Shown: piece after piece, positions 1 through 12,291 of the stretch | Layout: each line of letters opens with the position of its first letter | Position numbering within the stretch: the first letter of the stretch is position 1 | From: Pyrocephalus nanus | Lineage: Eukaryota > Chordata > Aves > Passeriformes > Tyrannidae | Direction of reading: 5' to 3' | DNA: 64,000 nucleotides | Assembly: GCA_038380795.1 (NCBI GenBank) | Contig: CM076275.1 | Coordinates: forward strand, 870,501-934,500 | Notes under the pieces: generated by a model | What the model was told of the DNA's origin: nothing | Seen by the model: only the letters and a program-made list of their open reading frames with translations | The model's database searches: none | Position numbers and translations under genes: made by a program

Positions 1-3000
1 ATTTGTTACATATAATAATATTTTACTGTCATCCTGGAAAGATACAATCACCTAAAAAACACCCAGAAAATAGGTTAAAGTGCAAATTAGTTGTGTTTGA
101 TAAAAAGCAGATAGTCAAAGTCAGTGGTTATCTGCTGTTCAGTGCTAAGTGAAAATCCTTTAAAGATTGACAAGGAATGGGAAATTATTCAGAATCCCCT
201 AAATGCTCACATTCAATAAATATTTTGTCTGCTTAGTACTCTCTACCCAGCTCTAATCAATTGTCTGTCAGCATCCAAAAGATTGTTTCAGCTCACAAAA
301 GGCAAACCAGATAATTTATTGTAAAAATACTGTTATTAGCTTGTGTATAGCTCCTTCTTTGTTAAGCCACTAATGATTCAACTGTGCTAAATAATCAGAT
401 AGTTGGGAAGAGGAAAATGAACGACTCAACCACATTTCTGAACATTAAACTGCACCTAAGAGACTTTAAACAACTTTCAGTAAGACAAGCTCTGTGTAGT
501 GAAACCGTCTGTCACCATCAGAAAGGTCTTGTTATTTACTAAACATCCCTCCCTCTCCAGGGCCTTTTGTTTTGTTACCTGACTTGGAGCTGATTTAAGG
601 GCAGTTTTGAATTAGTATCTTGAGGTTAAGAAGCCACTTGCTGGCTACCCAGGCCGTCCTGAGCCAGCCCCCAAGGATGCTCTTCCCTCGGCACAGAGGG
701 CCCATGGTCTGGAAGATGCAGATGGCAGCAGCAAAGTGGATGATGTGCTGCCAAAACAGGTAAAAATGGACCTGGGAACTGTCTTTTTCTAGACCTAACC
801 GTGCAACAAATAGTTTAACAGCCTCTCCCTCTGCAACAGCATTTGTGAATAAAACCAATCTGCAGAAATACCCCGAACCCAGCAGGTGCTGCTGCCCTGC
901 CAGGTCATGTCCCCAGCAGGGTCTGGCCCTGGGCAGCTCCCCTGTGGGAAAATGAATGTGCTGCTTTGGGATTCAGCAGTGCCAGCTGCTGTCAGGGATG
1001 CTGACAATCACCTGCCAGGGGGTGGGAGCAGTCTCTCTGTGTCTTTAAATGGCAGTAATCACCCTTTGTCCAACCTGGAAAAAATGACATAAGAGTCTCT
1101 AAGTTGTCAGCAGCTGGGCTGGCAAACGTGGGGGAGTCAGAAGAGGGTAGAAAATATTGGTATCAAATGTAGAGAGAACCCAGATTTATCAGGAGAAATC
1201 CCTGCTATTGCCTGGTCACTCCTTTAACCTTATGAGAACTAAAAGCAATCATTTCAACAGGAAATCTGAACAGATTCACAAAGTATGAATTTTAAACATT
1301 AAAAATTTCAATAGTTACCACCTTGGACAATAAACAGGAATTAATTAACCTCTTGTGCCAGTACAAACATTTATCAGCACTGCCAGTCTGGCAGCTGACA
1401 GCCAGGGCATTCAAATTTCTTTAAGTCTTCCCGGTCAATATTAACGAGACACTAAATACTCCGATTGCACTTGTCCATTAGATTACACTGACTGGGTTAG
1501 TGTCTTCCTGGTCTCTTGAAGAGTGATAAGCACCTGCTTTGAACAACTTCTTGGAGAAGATTTCTTGATTACAGCCTTGGAATCCCTTCTGGGAGGTGTC
1601 TAACAGCTGTCCTTTCTGGTTTGGAAACAACTGAATTATCCTGCCTGCTAATGGATGATGCAGCCTGGGAAAGCTTCTGTGATGGGATAGCAGATGGTGC
1701 TTCGACTCTCTTATCTGCACTGCAGGGGAAAGACTGGCTGTAGCAGTCAGCAGGGCAGGGCAGCACTGTGTTAACACCTGGAGAGCTGTTACCAGCACAG
1801 CACGAGCTGCTCAGATGGTCTTAAGAGACAAGACGAAAGTTCTAAATAATCCTGAGTTTCCACTCAGGACAACAGGCAAGAAAGCAAAGGGTGTCATTCC
1901 AACAGCACACTGATCCAGCACTCTCTAGAACTGGAAGACTCCTGTTTTTCAGGTGTTAAGTCGTGAGCATTCGAGGTGAGAATCTCAGCCCTGTCATGCA
2001 AGGCACCAAAGGTCTTTTTCTTCTGGGAATGGCTGTAAAAGGAGATGCCCAATAACTGAGGGCTGGAATTGTAAAATAACCAGAAATGCTCTCCATTCAT
2101 TTCAGTACTATCCAGGTGGCATTTTATACTTCACTTTTTTTCAGCAGGAATGACTTTCTGCTGCACCTGCAAACACAGACCTTTACCTGCCTTCCAGAAG
2201 GGCAGTTCTCATCAGGCAGTCGAGCAGGAGTGTTACAAAGTTTTACCGTGGCCAGACGCTGAATGCATTTGTTTCCATTCATGTATGTATAACATACACA
2301 CGTTTAGCTGTGAAGAATGGATGGAAAACAAATTTTTGCTATCCCCCAATAAATGTGAGGTGAGCCATGCTGAGCCCACACCACGTTTTCTCTGGACTCA
2401 GACACAACCTTCCCATATGAGCTGGGAGTGCTGGGGCTTCCTGAGCCCGACTGCTACAGGGTGGGGGGAAGATGAGATAGAAACTCCAAAGATTGAACTT
2501 GGCAGTGGCCACAAACAAGGGATCCCTGCTTGTGAATGCAGGTGCATCTCAGAGCGAAAGAGGCTACCAAGTTTTGCACCTTGCTCTCCATTTTGACAGC
2601 TTTCTCTTTCTGGGTCACTGTTCCTTGCACAGATGCAGCCCAGCTTTATATAAGCTTTGTGTAATGAGGTCTCTCCTCATTAATTTTCCTCTTGCATTCC
2701 CCATCCACTTCTTTTCCTTTGCCTTCTGATTCTTCTGCTTGGATGTTTTCCTTCTGCTTATTTCTGAAGGAGGCATCTAGACATGAAAAGTGAGAACAGA
2801 ACCGAGCTGAGCTAATTAGCAGCTGCTTTAAGGTATTGTTTACCCTGCACAGGAACACATCTCCAATCAATGCCAGTTTGGATCACAAAAATGATGCTAG
2901 AAAGAGCCAGGCCAAAGCCTTCAAAGCCCATAGACAGCCCCTTCTCAAACTCACCATTTTGCTGCAGAGCAGTCCCACTGAGAGGCATTTCCCTGCTCCA

Positions 3001-6000
3001 TAGGTTCCTGCCTGCAGGAAAATGGTCAGAAACACATTTCTCCCCAAGTCCAGGTAAGTGGAAACACCGTGTGAACCCTCCCAGTCAGTGTAGCATCATT
3101 ACTATTGCAAAACAGGGAGGAAAGAAATCAGGAGATGTTTGTTTTAAGAAGAAAAAAAAAAGAAAAAAAAAAAAAGAAGGAAAAATTAAAAAGGAGTTCG
3201 CTTTTTTTTTCATCCTTTTCACTGCCATAAAGCTCTAATATTACCTCTTATGGTTCCAGCTCCCAGGAAGGAGCCAGTAAAAAATCTGCTTGTTCTGGGT
3301 AAGGATCCACACTGGCAGCATTGGTTCCTCTCTCCTGGGGGCACAAACACAACACACACATTTGTGTTACTCAGGCCCTTGGCTTGATAATGTGGGTTTG
3401 GGGCTGCTCTGCCTGGGTGTGGAGGAGCCTTGTAAAGATGCTCCTCAGCTCAGCTGGACTCCATTTCAATGCAGGCAGGAAAACTGAATTAGCTACATCT
3501 GCACTAAATGCAATTCAGGTTCAAAGTTGTGAATTTTTTTTTTTTTTTCTGGATCAGGCTATGAATGGTTTTGCTCATGCAAATATATGAATTTGCTCTG
3601 ATTTCCATGAGAACAACATGGAAAGATTTGCACTGACTTTATGAAATAAGTTAATTTTGAACTAAATCATAACTGGTGAAAAGCATAATTTGAGCTGGCT
3701 TGCAGTTCATAACAAACCTACAAGGATTTGCAAAAACAAAAAAAAAAAGCCTCTGTCAAAATGAAAGCAGGATGTTTGGTTGAAGCCACTGCACCAACAT
3801 TCTGAGCTCTCATTTGTTCCTCAGGCTGAGGAGTGACAGTGTCACCTAGCAACTTCTGAAGGGCATTCAGACCTGACAGTGCTGAACTCCATAGAAAAGC
3901 CTATAAATAAATTAATTTACAAATTATTGCTTTTTATGAGTGTCAAAAGCATCACATTTGACATTAAAAAAAATTAACTCTGTACAGGAGGAATCAAAAA
4001 ATAATTATCATGCTGCCAGTTATGTAGTGGGAGGATTTAAACATATAATCATGAAATACTGTAACCCTGGGAAGCAAAGGGGTGCATTCCCAATGTCCCT
4101 GCTTTGAAAGGTGCACCTGCACACCCATAAAATATATATACATATATCTATGCAGGTATCTATGTATATTATTTAGGTAAGTTCTGTGTTTTTCCAGGTG
4201 CTTATGTTAACACAGAAGAAAGATTCATGTCTTAAGGCTTGTCCAAAATATTTAATCCCTTCTCATTTGTACAGTTCCTCATTCTTCAGTAAGTTCATGC
4301 CCTGCCCTGCTCTCTCAGCCCACCTGAAGATCAAGGTGTGGAGGACCATGGTGGGCTGCAGTGTTAAATCCAGTAACTTCCCATTGTGCTCCCCTTCCAG
4401 AGCTGCCTGGATGGAAAAGAGCAATCCACGTGCATGGAAGGGTTTAGTCAAAACCAACAGGCATGATGGTCAGCAAAACTTGGGCTGATTTTGGCTGATG
4501 GATCAGCTATGGCCAGGATCATGTCAACCAGCCAGTCTCTTTACTCCATGGACTAAAACTAGGAAAAACAGAATTAAGAAAAGCTAAATTAGGCTTATAA
4601 TAATTTGTAATGGGAAATCTTGAGGAGTTCAACATCAGAAAGACAGGTCTAGGCCCTCCTTTGCACAGCTGAGAAGACAAAGTGTCCCTTGCAGTGATTT
4701 TCTAGGTTATATTTTAATTATTAAAAGCTTTCACAGAAGAAAAAAAATAGGGAACTTTCCTAAGAACTATCAGACTTATAATGCACCAGGGCATTTGCTA
4801 AAAGGGGAAATAGAAGTTCTGGAAAAAGCCATGAGTGGGTACATCTTGCATTGCATTGTCTGTGATCTCGTCTCTCACTCCCACAGCCCCTGCAGGTGGA
4901 TGTGCTGCTCTCTCTGCAGTCTGGGTGTCTGAGTTTACACTTCAGCCCTTCATCACCCTCCAGGTCACGCACAGGGACTTCTCCAAGGTGGGGGAAAGAG
5001 CAGGTGCTAATGGGATCTGCCTGCAGGCCTGTCTGAGCAGGCTATTCCAAAATAGATCTAAGAAGTCTACAGTGCTTTAAATCAAACCTCAGCCTGGAAA
5101 AGAGGCATCAGTTTGAGCGTGGGGAAAAAAAAAAACAACATGAAAACAAAACAAACAAACAAACAAACAACAAAAACCCTAATAGCAGTGAGAATGGAAA
5201 CATTGGAACTCATTAGTGGCTCTACCCCAAACCTTTCCTCTGCTTTCCTCCTGTCTCCTGTGAGCCCTGGGCTTCACCTGTATTCCAGCTGGTAGTCAGC
5301 AGGTTGGATATCCAGTGCTGGAAAGCAGCACAGCTCCTCCAGGCTCAGGGAACCCGTCACTTCTGCACTGTGTGGGCACAAATGACAACTTTGCTGCCCT
5401 TTTTTCCTTTTAACACCCATATTCCCATTTGATAGGGGGGCTAACAGCTCCCACGGGCTCCCTTGCCTGGCCTGGTGCTGGTTGTTCATGCAGAGAGAGA
5501 AGAGCCAGGCAGGGCAGCCCCCTCCCACCCACACACCAAAAGCCAGACAAACATCAGACCTTTATTTCTGTTAGATTTGATTTCTTGATCCTCATGGATA
5601 CCTTATTTGTACTTCTAAGGGCAGGTGTCACTATTTGGGCACCAACCAACTTCTTTCCTTTCCATTGATAAGCACAGGTGCCACTCACACAGCTCTTCCC
5701 CTTCCCAGATGAGAGTCAGAGGAAAAGCCTCCCAATTTCCTGGACAAATTTGCCAGTGGTGGCAGCAAGAAGGTCCGGCCCCGAAGGACAAACCCCAGAA
5801 AAATAACCTGATGATGCTTTCTGCTGCTTCTGGGAGGATTCTGTTTCCTTTCTTTTCCAAGAAGCTGGTGGCAGCTGGATGAGCTGAAAGCCTGGCTGGC
5901 AGTGAGGGGAGGATGGGCAGGGATGGCTGGCTGGCTCTGGTGCCCACTGACCCAGGACAAACAGATGTTTTGCTAAATGTCACTGACACAGCTCGGCCTC

Positions 6001-6148
6001 TTTCAGCAGCCTGAAACAAATCTCACATTTCCCGATTTCTCCTCCAGCATTCCTGGTGCTGGGCTCATCCTGCTCTCGAAGGGATGAGAGCACCTCACCC
6101 GTGCCCCGCTCTGCAGGGCCCCAGGGAGCCCCAGCAGCAGCAGAAAAA
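1..6148. other. Intergenic, AT-rich; no gene recognised
   Basis: Open frames here are short, on both strands, and none resembles a protein family I recognise. Visible simple sequence includes an A-rich stretch near 3151-3190, a T-run near 3535-3548, a TATA-rich patch near 4129-4150 and an (AAAC)n run near 5142-5176. By comparison with human 5q33, ATP10B should lie on this side on the plus strand, but I found no P-type ATPase motif. The block may contain enhancers or lncRNA exons, which cannot be judged from one sequence. Confidence 0.6.
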
Positions 6149-6235
6149 GGAGCAACCAGAAGGAAGGAGCAACAAGAAGGAAGGAGCAACCAGAAGGAAG
6201 GAGCAACAAGAAGGAAGGAGCAACAAGAAGGAAGG
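6149..6235. repeat. Minisatellite, 18-bp unit, about 5 copies
   Basis: Tandem copies of an 18-bp unit of the form GGAGCAACMAGAAGGAAG, purine-rich on the plus strand. Copies alternate between CCAG and CAAG variants. Because 18 is a multiple of three, the array holds frames open on both strands, so the short reading frames crossing it are not evidence of coding. Confidence 0.85.
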
Positions 6236-9200
6236 CCAGGCTGGGGAGTGGATTCCTCGGGGGGACAGCGAGGTTCTGCAGCGCTCAGGGGCTCGGGGTG
6301 CTCTGATGGGGACAAGCCCAGGCTGTGTTGGATGCAGCTGGGAGGGTGGCCCAGCAGCTGGAGGAGTCACAAAAACTGCACCGAGTGCTCGTGCCCAGGC
6401 CTGCTCTGTGGGGACACGGTGGCTTCGAGCACTTTGTAAACCCTCCCAGCCCTCCAGCAGGGTCTGACCCGGGGGGAGCAGATTGAGCTCCCAGATTCAC
6501 CCAGCAAGCACGATGGAGGGCACTGCTTATTCCCTGAGTGCTGCACAAGCTTCTTTTCTGTCCCCTTGGCACGGCTGGGCGAGGGCAGAGCTGAGGTGAG
6601 CACAGAGCTGCCAGGCCTGGGAGGAACAGGGGGTCACTGTTCAGGGGTGTCTCCTACTGCAGAAAAGCACTGTTGCTACTACAGGGATTAAATATGATTT
6701 TTTTCCCCTTAAGAACATGTATTATGTGCCATAAGGTCTGACACCAGTGTATACACATTTATTTAGGCTGCAACATTCCCTTGGCTTCACAAAACAAACA
6801 TTTTGTTGAGCAATTTTTCTCTTACACTGCCTACATATATAAAACAATTTCATATAATAACTGAGGATAATTAAAAACTAAGTCTGGCCTTGCTGCTGCC
6901 AGTCAGAACATTTCCTACCCCACGGGCTGGGATGAAACCAAACCAGATCAGTGATGCAATCTGTGTTCATAACAACCCTTCCCCTCTCCCCGTTCTGTCC
7001 TCAGCTCCCTTTCACAACTGGGTATTTTTCATGAGAGAACATGTTTTTTTCATGAGCAACTTGTTTTCTCCTAAAGTCACTGAGCAAAGCAGATGGAACA
7101 GCAAAGAAGTGAACAGCAAAAGCCTTGCTGCCTCAAAACTGAGTGGGATAAAAGCTGAAGTGACACCACCCCCAAGGACAGCAGTTCCCACGGGCGTGAC
7201 AGGGGCCTGTTCTCCTTCCACACCCTCTGGAGGCAGGAGCACCCTGGGACCAGGAGGGCACAGGAGCAAAGTGCTTTCCAACAGGCAGCAGCAGAGGGCT
7301 CCCACTGGGATCACCGAGAACATAACATGGGATCCAGCAAAAGAAACAGTAAAAAATAGTTTATTTGATGATGAACTAATTAATCACTGAGGGAATCTAT
7401 CAGTATGGTATTTGATCTGGCTTTCCAGAGTTTTCAGTTCCACCTTTCATCTGTAGTAAAAACCATCTCTGCCTTTTGATTTTTTTAAAGCTTCCCATAT
7501 TTTACTTTCACTGACAAATAAAATACATTTTCTTCTTTTATCATTACATTTCTCCACAGCTACTGCAGAAAAGTGGTGCTGAAGAAAAGCTGTAACCCCA
7601 GTAGAGGATTGGATTTCTTCATTAGAGGGAGGATTCCATTTAGGAGACAGATGGAAATGAGTTTGATTTGTTGTATAAATACTTAGCAACCCAGGGCCTG
7701 ATGAGGTGCTGAGCTTCAGTTTAATAATTTCTCCTGTGATTATGTCCCAGCACCAGGCACACTGATAGAAGAAAAGTGGTAAGTGTGCAGAGAAAATTGA
7801 GCATTGATAAAAGGAATGCTGGTGGGTGGGAAACAAGCAGGAACACCCCAGAAGGTGCCTGGCTGACTGCACGGGAGGTCCCTGTGCGAGCTGATGTGCA
7901 GGTGGGAGTGGAGGAGTCTGTGAGGCACAGACAGCCCAACGTACCTTTGTCTGCAGGCACTGTGTGTGCAACCACAGGAGAAAATCACTCTCTGTTCCAA
8001 ATGGTTAAAAACTCTTTGTATTAATCAAATCAATGCAAATGATGTCATTTAGATGACTGGCAGCTGTAATGGGCTGTACAAAGACACTCTGCCAGCTTCA
8101 GGAGAACTGGGAAGGCACTCAGCTCTCAGAGCTGCAGCAGGAGCTCACCGCTGAGGTTAAAGGCACAGAGATGGAACAAGCCCCTGTTGAGTGTCTCCAG
8201 ACTAATGGGGAGAGTTAATGGGTCCTTCCTGAAGAGACCTCCTAAAGATGTGGCCCCACTTCTGCTCTCTAAAAGCAGGGCTGTACTTGCAGGCACCCGG
8301 TGGCTCAGACCAATCCACAGATCCTGATAAATTTGTCTGCAGTGGTGGAAAAGGCTCCTCCCTTCTACCCCACCAAAGATTATCATCCATGGTCTGAGGG
8401 GTCCTGCCTGCAAGCACTGCCTGCTGAGATGCTGACACTGCATCTGCACCCGGAGCTGCTGACAGTCAGGGAACAGCAGCACAGGACAGTCTCCAGTGAA
8501 ATTCCCCAGGGAAGGAGTTCCTTCTGGCAGCTGTTCCTGCTCTCACACAGCTCCTGTTTGATCCACCTCTGGCCAAAGGCACACAGGCTGATTTAAGCTC
8601 CAGTGATGACAATCAAGGTCATCCTTTGACTCTGACATGAAATGGTATTCCTCTGCTTCATCAGCCTCCTGAGGTGTGAGTCCCACTGGGGATGGGTTAA
8701 GCTCCTACCACACACCAGAGGATGAGCAGCTCCCATGCCTCTCCACCTTCCTGCCCATGCACCTTGAGGCTTGGGAATAAAGGTCTTTGGGAAGCACTGC
8801 CCCTCCCAGGAGGGTGCAACCAGACCGGGGTTTAACACAAAGAGAGGTGGAAGTGGAGGGAGTTCGAGGCATTGGCTGAGCTGGGAGAAGAGGGGAGAGA
8901 GGGACTGACTAGAACACAGCTCCAAAGGGATGAATAGAACTGTGTGCTGTGAGCAATCCTGTCTGTCCTTGCAGAAACACTCCTGCTGTGTTCTGTGTTA
9001 GGTAACTTCTGGGATGAAAAGCCGTAGGAAAATAGTATTTTATGCCAGAGAGGAATTGCATCTTTAGCCACTGTCCTCACCATGTACCACAGGGCACAGA
9101 GGTCTGTCCCCTGTGCCATCAGGGCGTGACCATCATCCCCTGAAGACTTGTTTCACCCAAATCTTTCTGGTTCAAGGACCTCCACTTCTCCAGTTCCAGC

Positions 9201-10077
9201 ATCCCAATATTTTTTAGACCCTATATACAGTGAAAGGACCCCAGACAAGACCCTGGGGTTCTATAATACAATAGGAAAACGCTTTACATAGAAGATATTA
9301 TATTATCTTACTCAAAATTAAATTAGCATTTTAATGTTGTTTAATTAATTGCACGATTTTTGTACACCAGTTTATAATGTTGGGAAAGGGTGTTTTACAA
9401 CACTGCACATACAAACAATAAATTGTGCAATGCAGATGTTGCCACTAATTGTAATATTTTAAGTGAAGAGAAAAACACTCTGCTTAGCTTTTAATTATTT
9501 TTTTCCAAGCAGGCACAAAAATAAAAATTTACTTGCCTTTTAAGTAAATACCATCTGCAATACATTTCTATACCACAAAGGCTCTCTGCAGCCTGCAATG
9601 CTTCTGCATTATTGTCCCCATGGCAGAAAGCCTGTTGCTACCACCAAGGGAAGTGGGCAGTGATGGGGATTTGCAGCGTGGCTCTGGCATGAAATGTGCC
9701 CCATCCCTACCCGGGAAACCCCTCAGAGGAGTTCCAGGCTAGAGCTGCCCTTGCCCTGATGGTAGCAGAGCACAGCAAACATCTGCCTGTCCCCCTGTCT
9801 GTGTGGCACTGGGGGACAAGCCTGGCACACTGCAGGGCACACAGGGGACCAGAGGATGACTTGCTGAACCACACACATGCCAGTTTTATCAGTATGGGAG
9901 TAACGTGAAGGCAGCAAACACCGCAGGAAGCAGACAAACCCACCCATTGCCTCTTTGCAGCCAGACCTCAACATGCTGCACGGCCTCAGAGGCTCTGCCT
10001 TCTGCAGAAAAGTCCAACTGAAATAACCCCTAACACCAGCTAATTTATTTTCCCATTCCTATTTTGTGTTTCCAAAG
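6236..10077. other. Intergenic; no gene recognised
   Basis: No coding region supported. The longest minus-strand frame (7447-7971, 174 codons) has no family signature and no matching splice context. An AT-rich block at about 9240-9580 with few CpGs stands out from the GC-richer flanks and could be a conserved non-coding element, but that is only a guess from composition. Confidence 0.5.
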
Positions 10078-10356
10078 CACAAAAGACCCCGATGTAAATG
10101 CGTGACGCCCGAGGAAAGAGGCCGCGTTGTCCCTGATCGCTGCTGTCCAATTTGCATGCTCGAGTTTCCCCCAGCAGCGGTTCCAGCACATGCAGAGGCA
10201 GAGGCTGAGCTCCACATCAGACCCTGGCGAGTTATCCGTGCCCTGGGACCAGCAGCTGGCACAAGCAGCACTGCTGGAGGAGGCTGAGCCAGCTCAGGGC
10301 ACTGCTGGCACCAGGGCTGCCCAGAACCAGCAGCCTTTCAGCTCAGCCCAGGGCAG
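10078..10356 (+). pseudogene. Possible exon relic with a CPIC-type zinc-finger start, frameshifted
   Basis: A pyrimidine-rich tract followed by CCAAAG at 10071-10077 could be a 3' splice site, and CAG|GTGAGC at 10354-10362 a 5' splice site. Within, the first frame (from 10078) reads HKRPRCKC and then DRCCPICMLEFPP, with unusually many CpGs for this region. The pattern Cys-Pro-Ile-Cys followed by Phe-Pro resembles the start of ubiquitin-binding UBZ fingers (TAX1BP1, CALCOCO2 or RAD18 classes). The frame lacks the later Cys/His ligands and stops near 10285. After the C-run near 10168 the next frame reads PQQRFQHMQRQ and stays open to the donor, which suggests a one-base indel. It could be a pseudogene, an assembly error, a fast-evolving gene or chance. 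I cannot name a parent gene. Confidence 0.28.
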
Positions 10357-10392
10357 GTGAGCAGGACTCTGGGTGCATGGGAGGCAGCTGAA

Positions 10393-10541
10393 TGCCCCTC
10401 TGTCCAAGAGGGTGGCACCTTCCCCCTCTGTCCAGGAGGGTGGCACCTTCCCCCTCTGTCCAGGAGGGTGGCACCTTCCCCCTCTGTCCAGGAGGGTGGC
10501 ACCTTCCCCCTCTGTCCAAGAGGGTGGCACCTTCCCCCTCT
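10393..10541. repeat. Minisatellite, 28-bp unit, about 5 copies
   Basis: Tandem 28-bp unit containing CTGTCCAGGAGGGTGGCACC. Copies are nearly identical, with an A/G change in CCAAGAGG versus CCAGGAGG. The unit is not a multiple of three, so the peptide repeats seen in all frames cycle over three units, which argues against coding function. Confidence 0.88.
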
Positions 10542-12049
10542 GCTGTGACAGCTCAGTTGTCTCAGAAACGTCTCATCCAGGCCCTGTTGCTGCAGTGCAA
10601 CCCCAGCACTCTCCAGGCTGAGTTTGGCACCATCAGCCCCCCTCACCCTCACCAGGGGTCAGGCAGGCACTGCCCCTCCTTTGGGTCCATCGGGGTTGGA
10701 TTTATCCCAAGGAAAACCTCTGCAAAGGAGCCTTCTCATCTCCCCCTCCCCACCTTGGCAACACAACAGGAAACCAAAACCCAAAAAATCACCCACCACT
10801 GCTTTTTTTAATGGGGAATTTTACATCTAACCCTTCATATCCACTATTCCTTCTGAGCTGATTTTTAAAATGTCCCCAAAGCCTGAAGCTGGTGACACCG
10901 ATGGGCTCTGTGCTCCCACACATGAGCACCGGGCACCGTGGGCAAGGGAGCCATGGTTGGGATCATCTCCTGCTACTGCAGCTGGAGTATCAGCTCATCT
11001 CCAAATCAAGCAGAATCAAAACCCGGAAATAAATTTTCTAGAAATGTTTGTTTCATCATTTCTGCTTGGTTTTTGTTCTCAGGCAACAAGAGGCAAGAAT
11101 GGGAGGAAATTATTAACTAAAGAGCTCGAGGTGTTCTCACTAAGCAAATCATTTTAATTTGTTTTAATTCTGAAATCTTGGGGGTGGCTGCAGTGCTTGG
11201 AAGCCCTGAGCTTCCAGGCAGTGTGGCTGAGGTGCACATGGACACCCCTCCTCCCCTGGTCCCCACTTCCAGGCCACTGGCAGCACATGCCAAGCCCAAA
11301 CAGCCTGACCAGCCCTGGCACTGCTGCAAGGTCCCATGTGTGGAGCCAATTACTCTGCTGGCAAGTGCCAGCCTGGGGACCTGGGGACCCTGCCTTCAGT
11401 GCCACTCACTCAGCATCAGCTTCTCCTGGAGGCTGGCTCTCCTGAATTACCACACAGTGGCCTGCACACAAAATAATTAGCTTACAGACACTTCCTTTTT
11501 AAGAAATCCTGTAGTATTCCAGGTAGCTCTACTTTTCTCATCTTATTAATTTTGCACCAGTTAAATGAAAGCTGATAAACTAGAGACTGCTGTAAGACCC
11601 AGAGAAAATTAGGTTATGTAACCTCTTTTTTATTTATTTAGCATGGTATCAAAGTTGTTTCTTATCATTCTTCAGGTATATTGTGCTGAGGAATAAATTA
11701 AACTGTCTATTCAACAAAGAGGGGCTGATTTTTCTGCTGCTAATTTTCTCTCTCTTTCTCAATTCTCACTCTATTATTAGTGGAAAAAAATAACCAGCTT
11801 AGCTGAAGCCGGAGGAGCCCTTGCAGCTCTGAGCATCACACCTCTCACGATCCAAGTGGTCCATCTATTGGCCTCTGCTCGGCACGACAAGAGCCAAAGT
11901 CAAAAGTACAATGATGTTTTTCTTTACATAATTACTTGCTGATGGTGACGAATGGAGTGACAGCTGTGCCCTTTTTAGGGCGAGATCTGGGCAGGACTCA
12001 GAGTCATGGAGCCAATTTCCCTGGGTGTTCTTCGCCCTCCTGCTCCTGC
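10542..12049. other. Intergenic; no gene recognised
   Basis: No recognisable coding exon, RNA gene or mobile element. GC-rich and AT-rich patches alternate, with an AT-rich stretch at about 11500-11780. Confidence 0.5.
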
Positions 12050-12291
12050 CGTGCCCACGATGCCAGCTGTGCCCACAGTCCCTGCTGTACCCACAGTCCC
12101 TGCTGTACCCACAGTCCCTGCTGTACCCACAGTCCCTGCTGTGCCCACAATCCTGGCTGTGCCCATGGTCCTGGCTGTGCCCACGGTCCCTGCTGTACCC
12201 ACGATCCCAGCTGTACCCACAGTCCCTGCTGTACCCACAGTCCCTGCTGTGCCCACAGTCCCTGCTGTGCCCACAATCCTGCCTGTGCCCA
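12050..12291. repeat. Minisatellite, 18-bp unit, about 13 copies
   Basis: Tandem 18-bp unit of the form CTGTACCCACAGTCCCTG with GTGCCC/GTACCC and ACAGTCC/ACGATCC variants. Open frames on both strands (for example repeating Val-Pro-Ala-Val-Pro-Thr) result from a unit divisible by three and are not supported as genes. Confidence 0.88.

Noticed and set aside
7447..7971. Minus-strand frame of 174 codons
   Set aside because: No recognisable motif, no promoter or splice evidence, overlapped by other frames, and in an intergenic region.
1..10000. Expected 3' exons of ATP10B by synteny with human
   Set aside because: I looked for P-type ATPase motifs in plus-strand frames and found none, so the gene probably ends outside the window.
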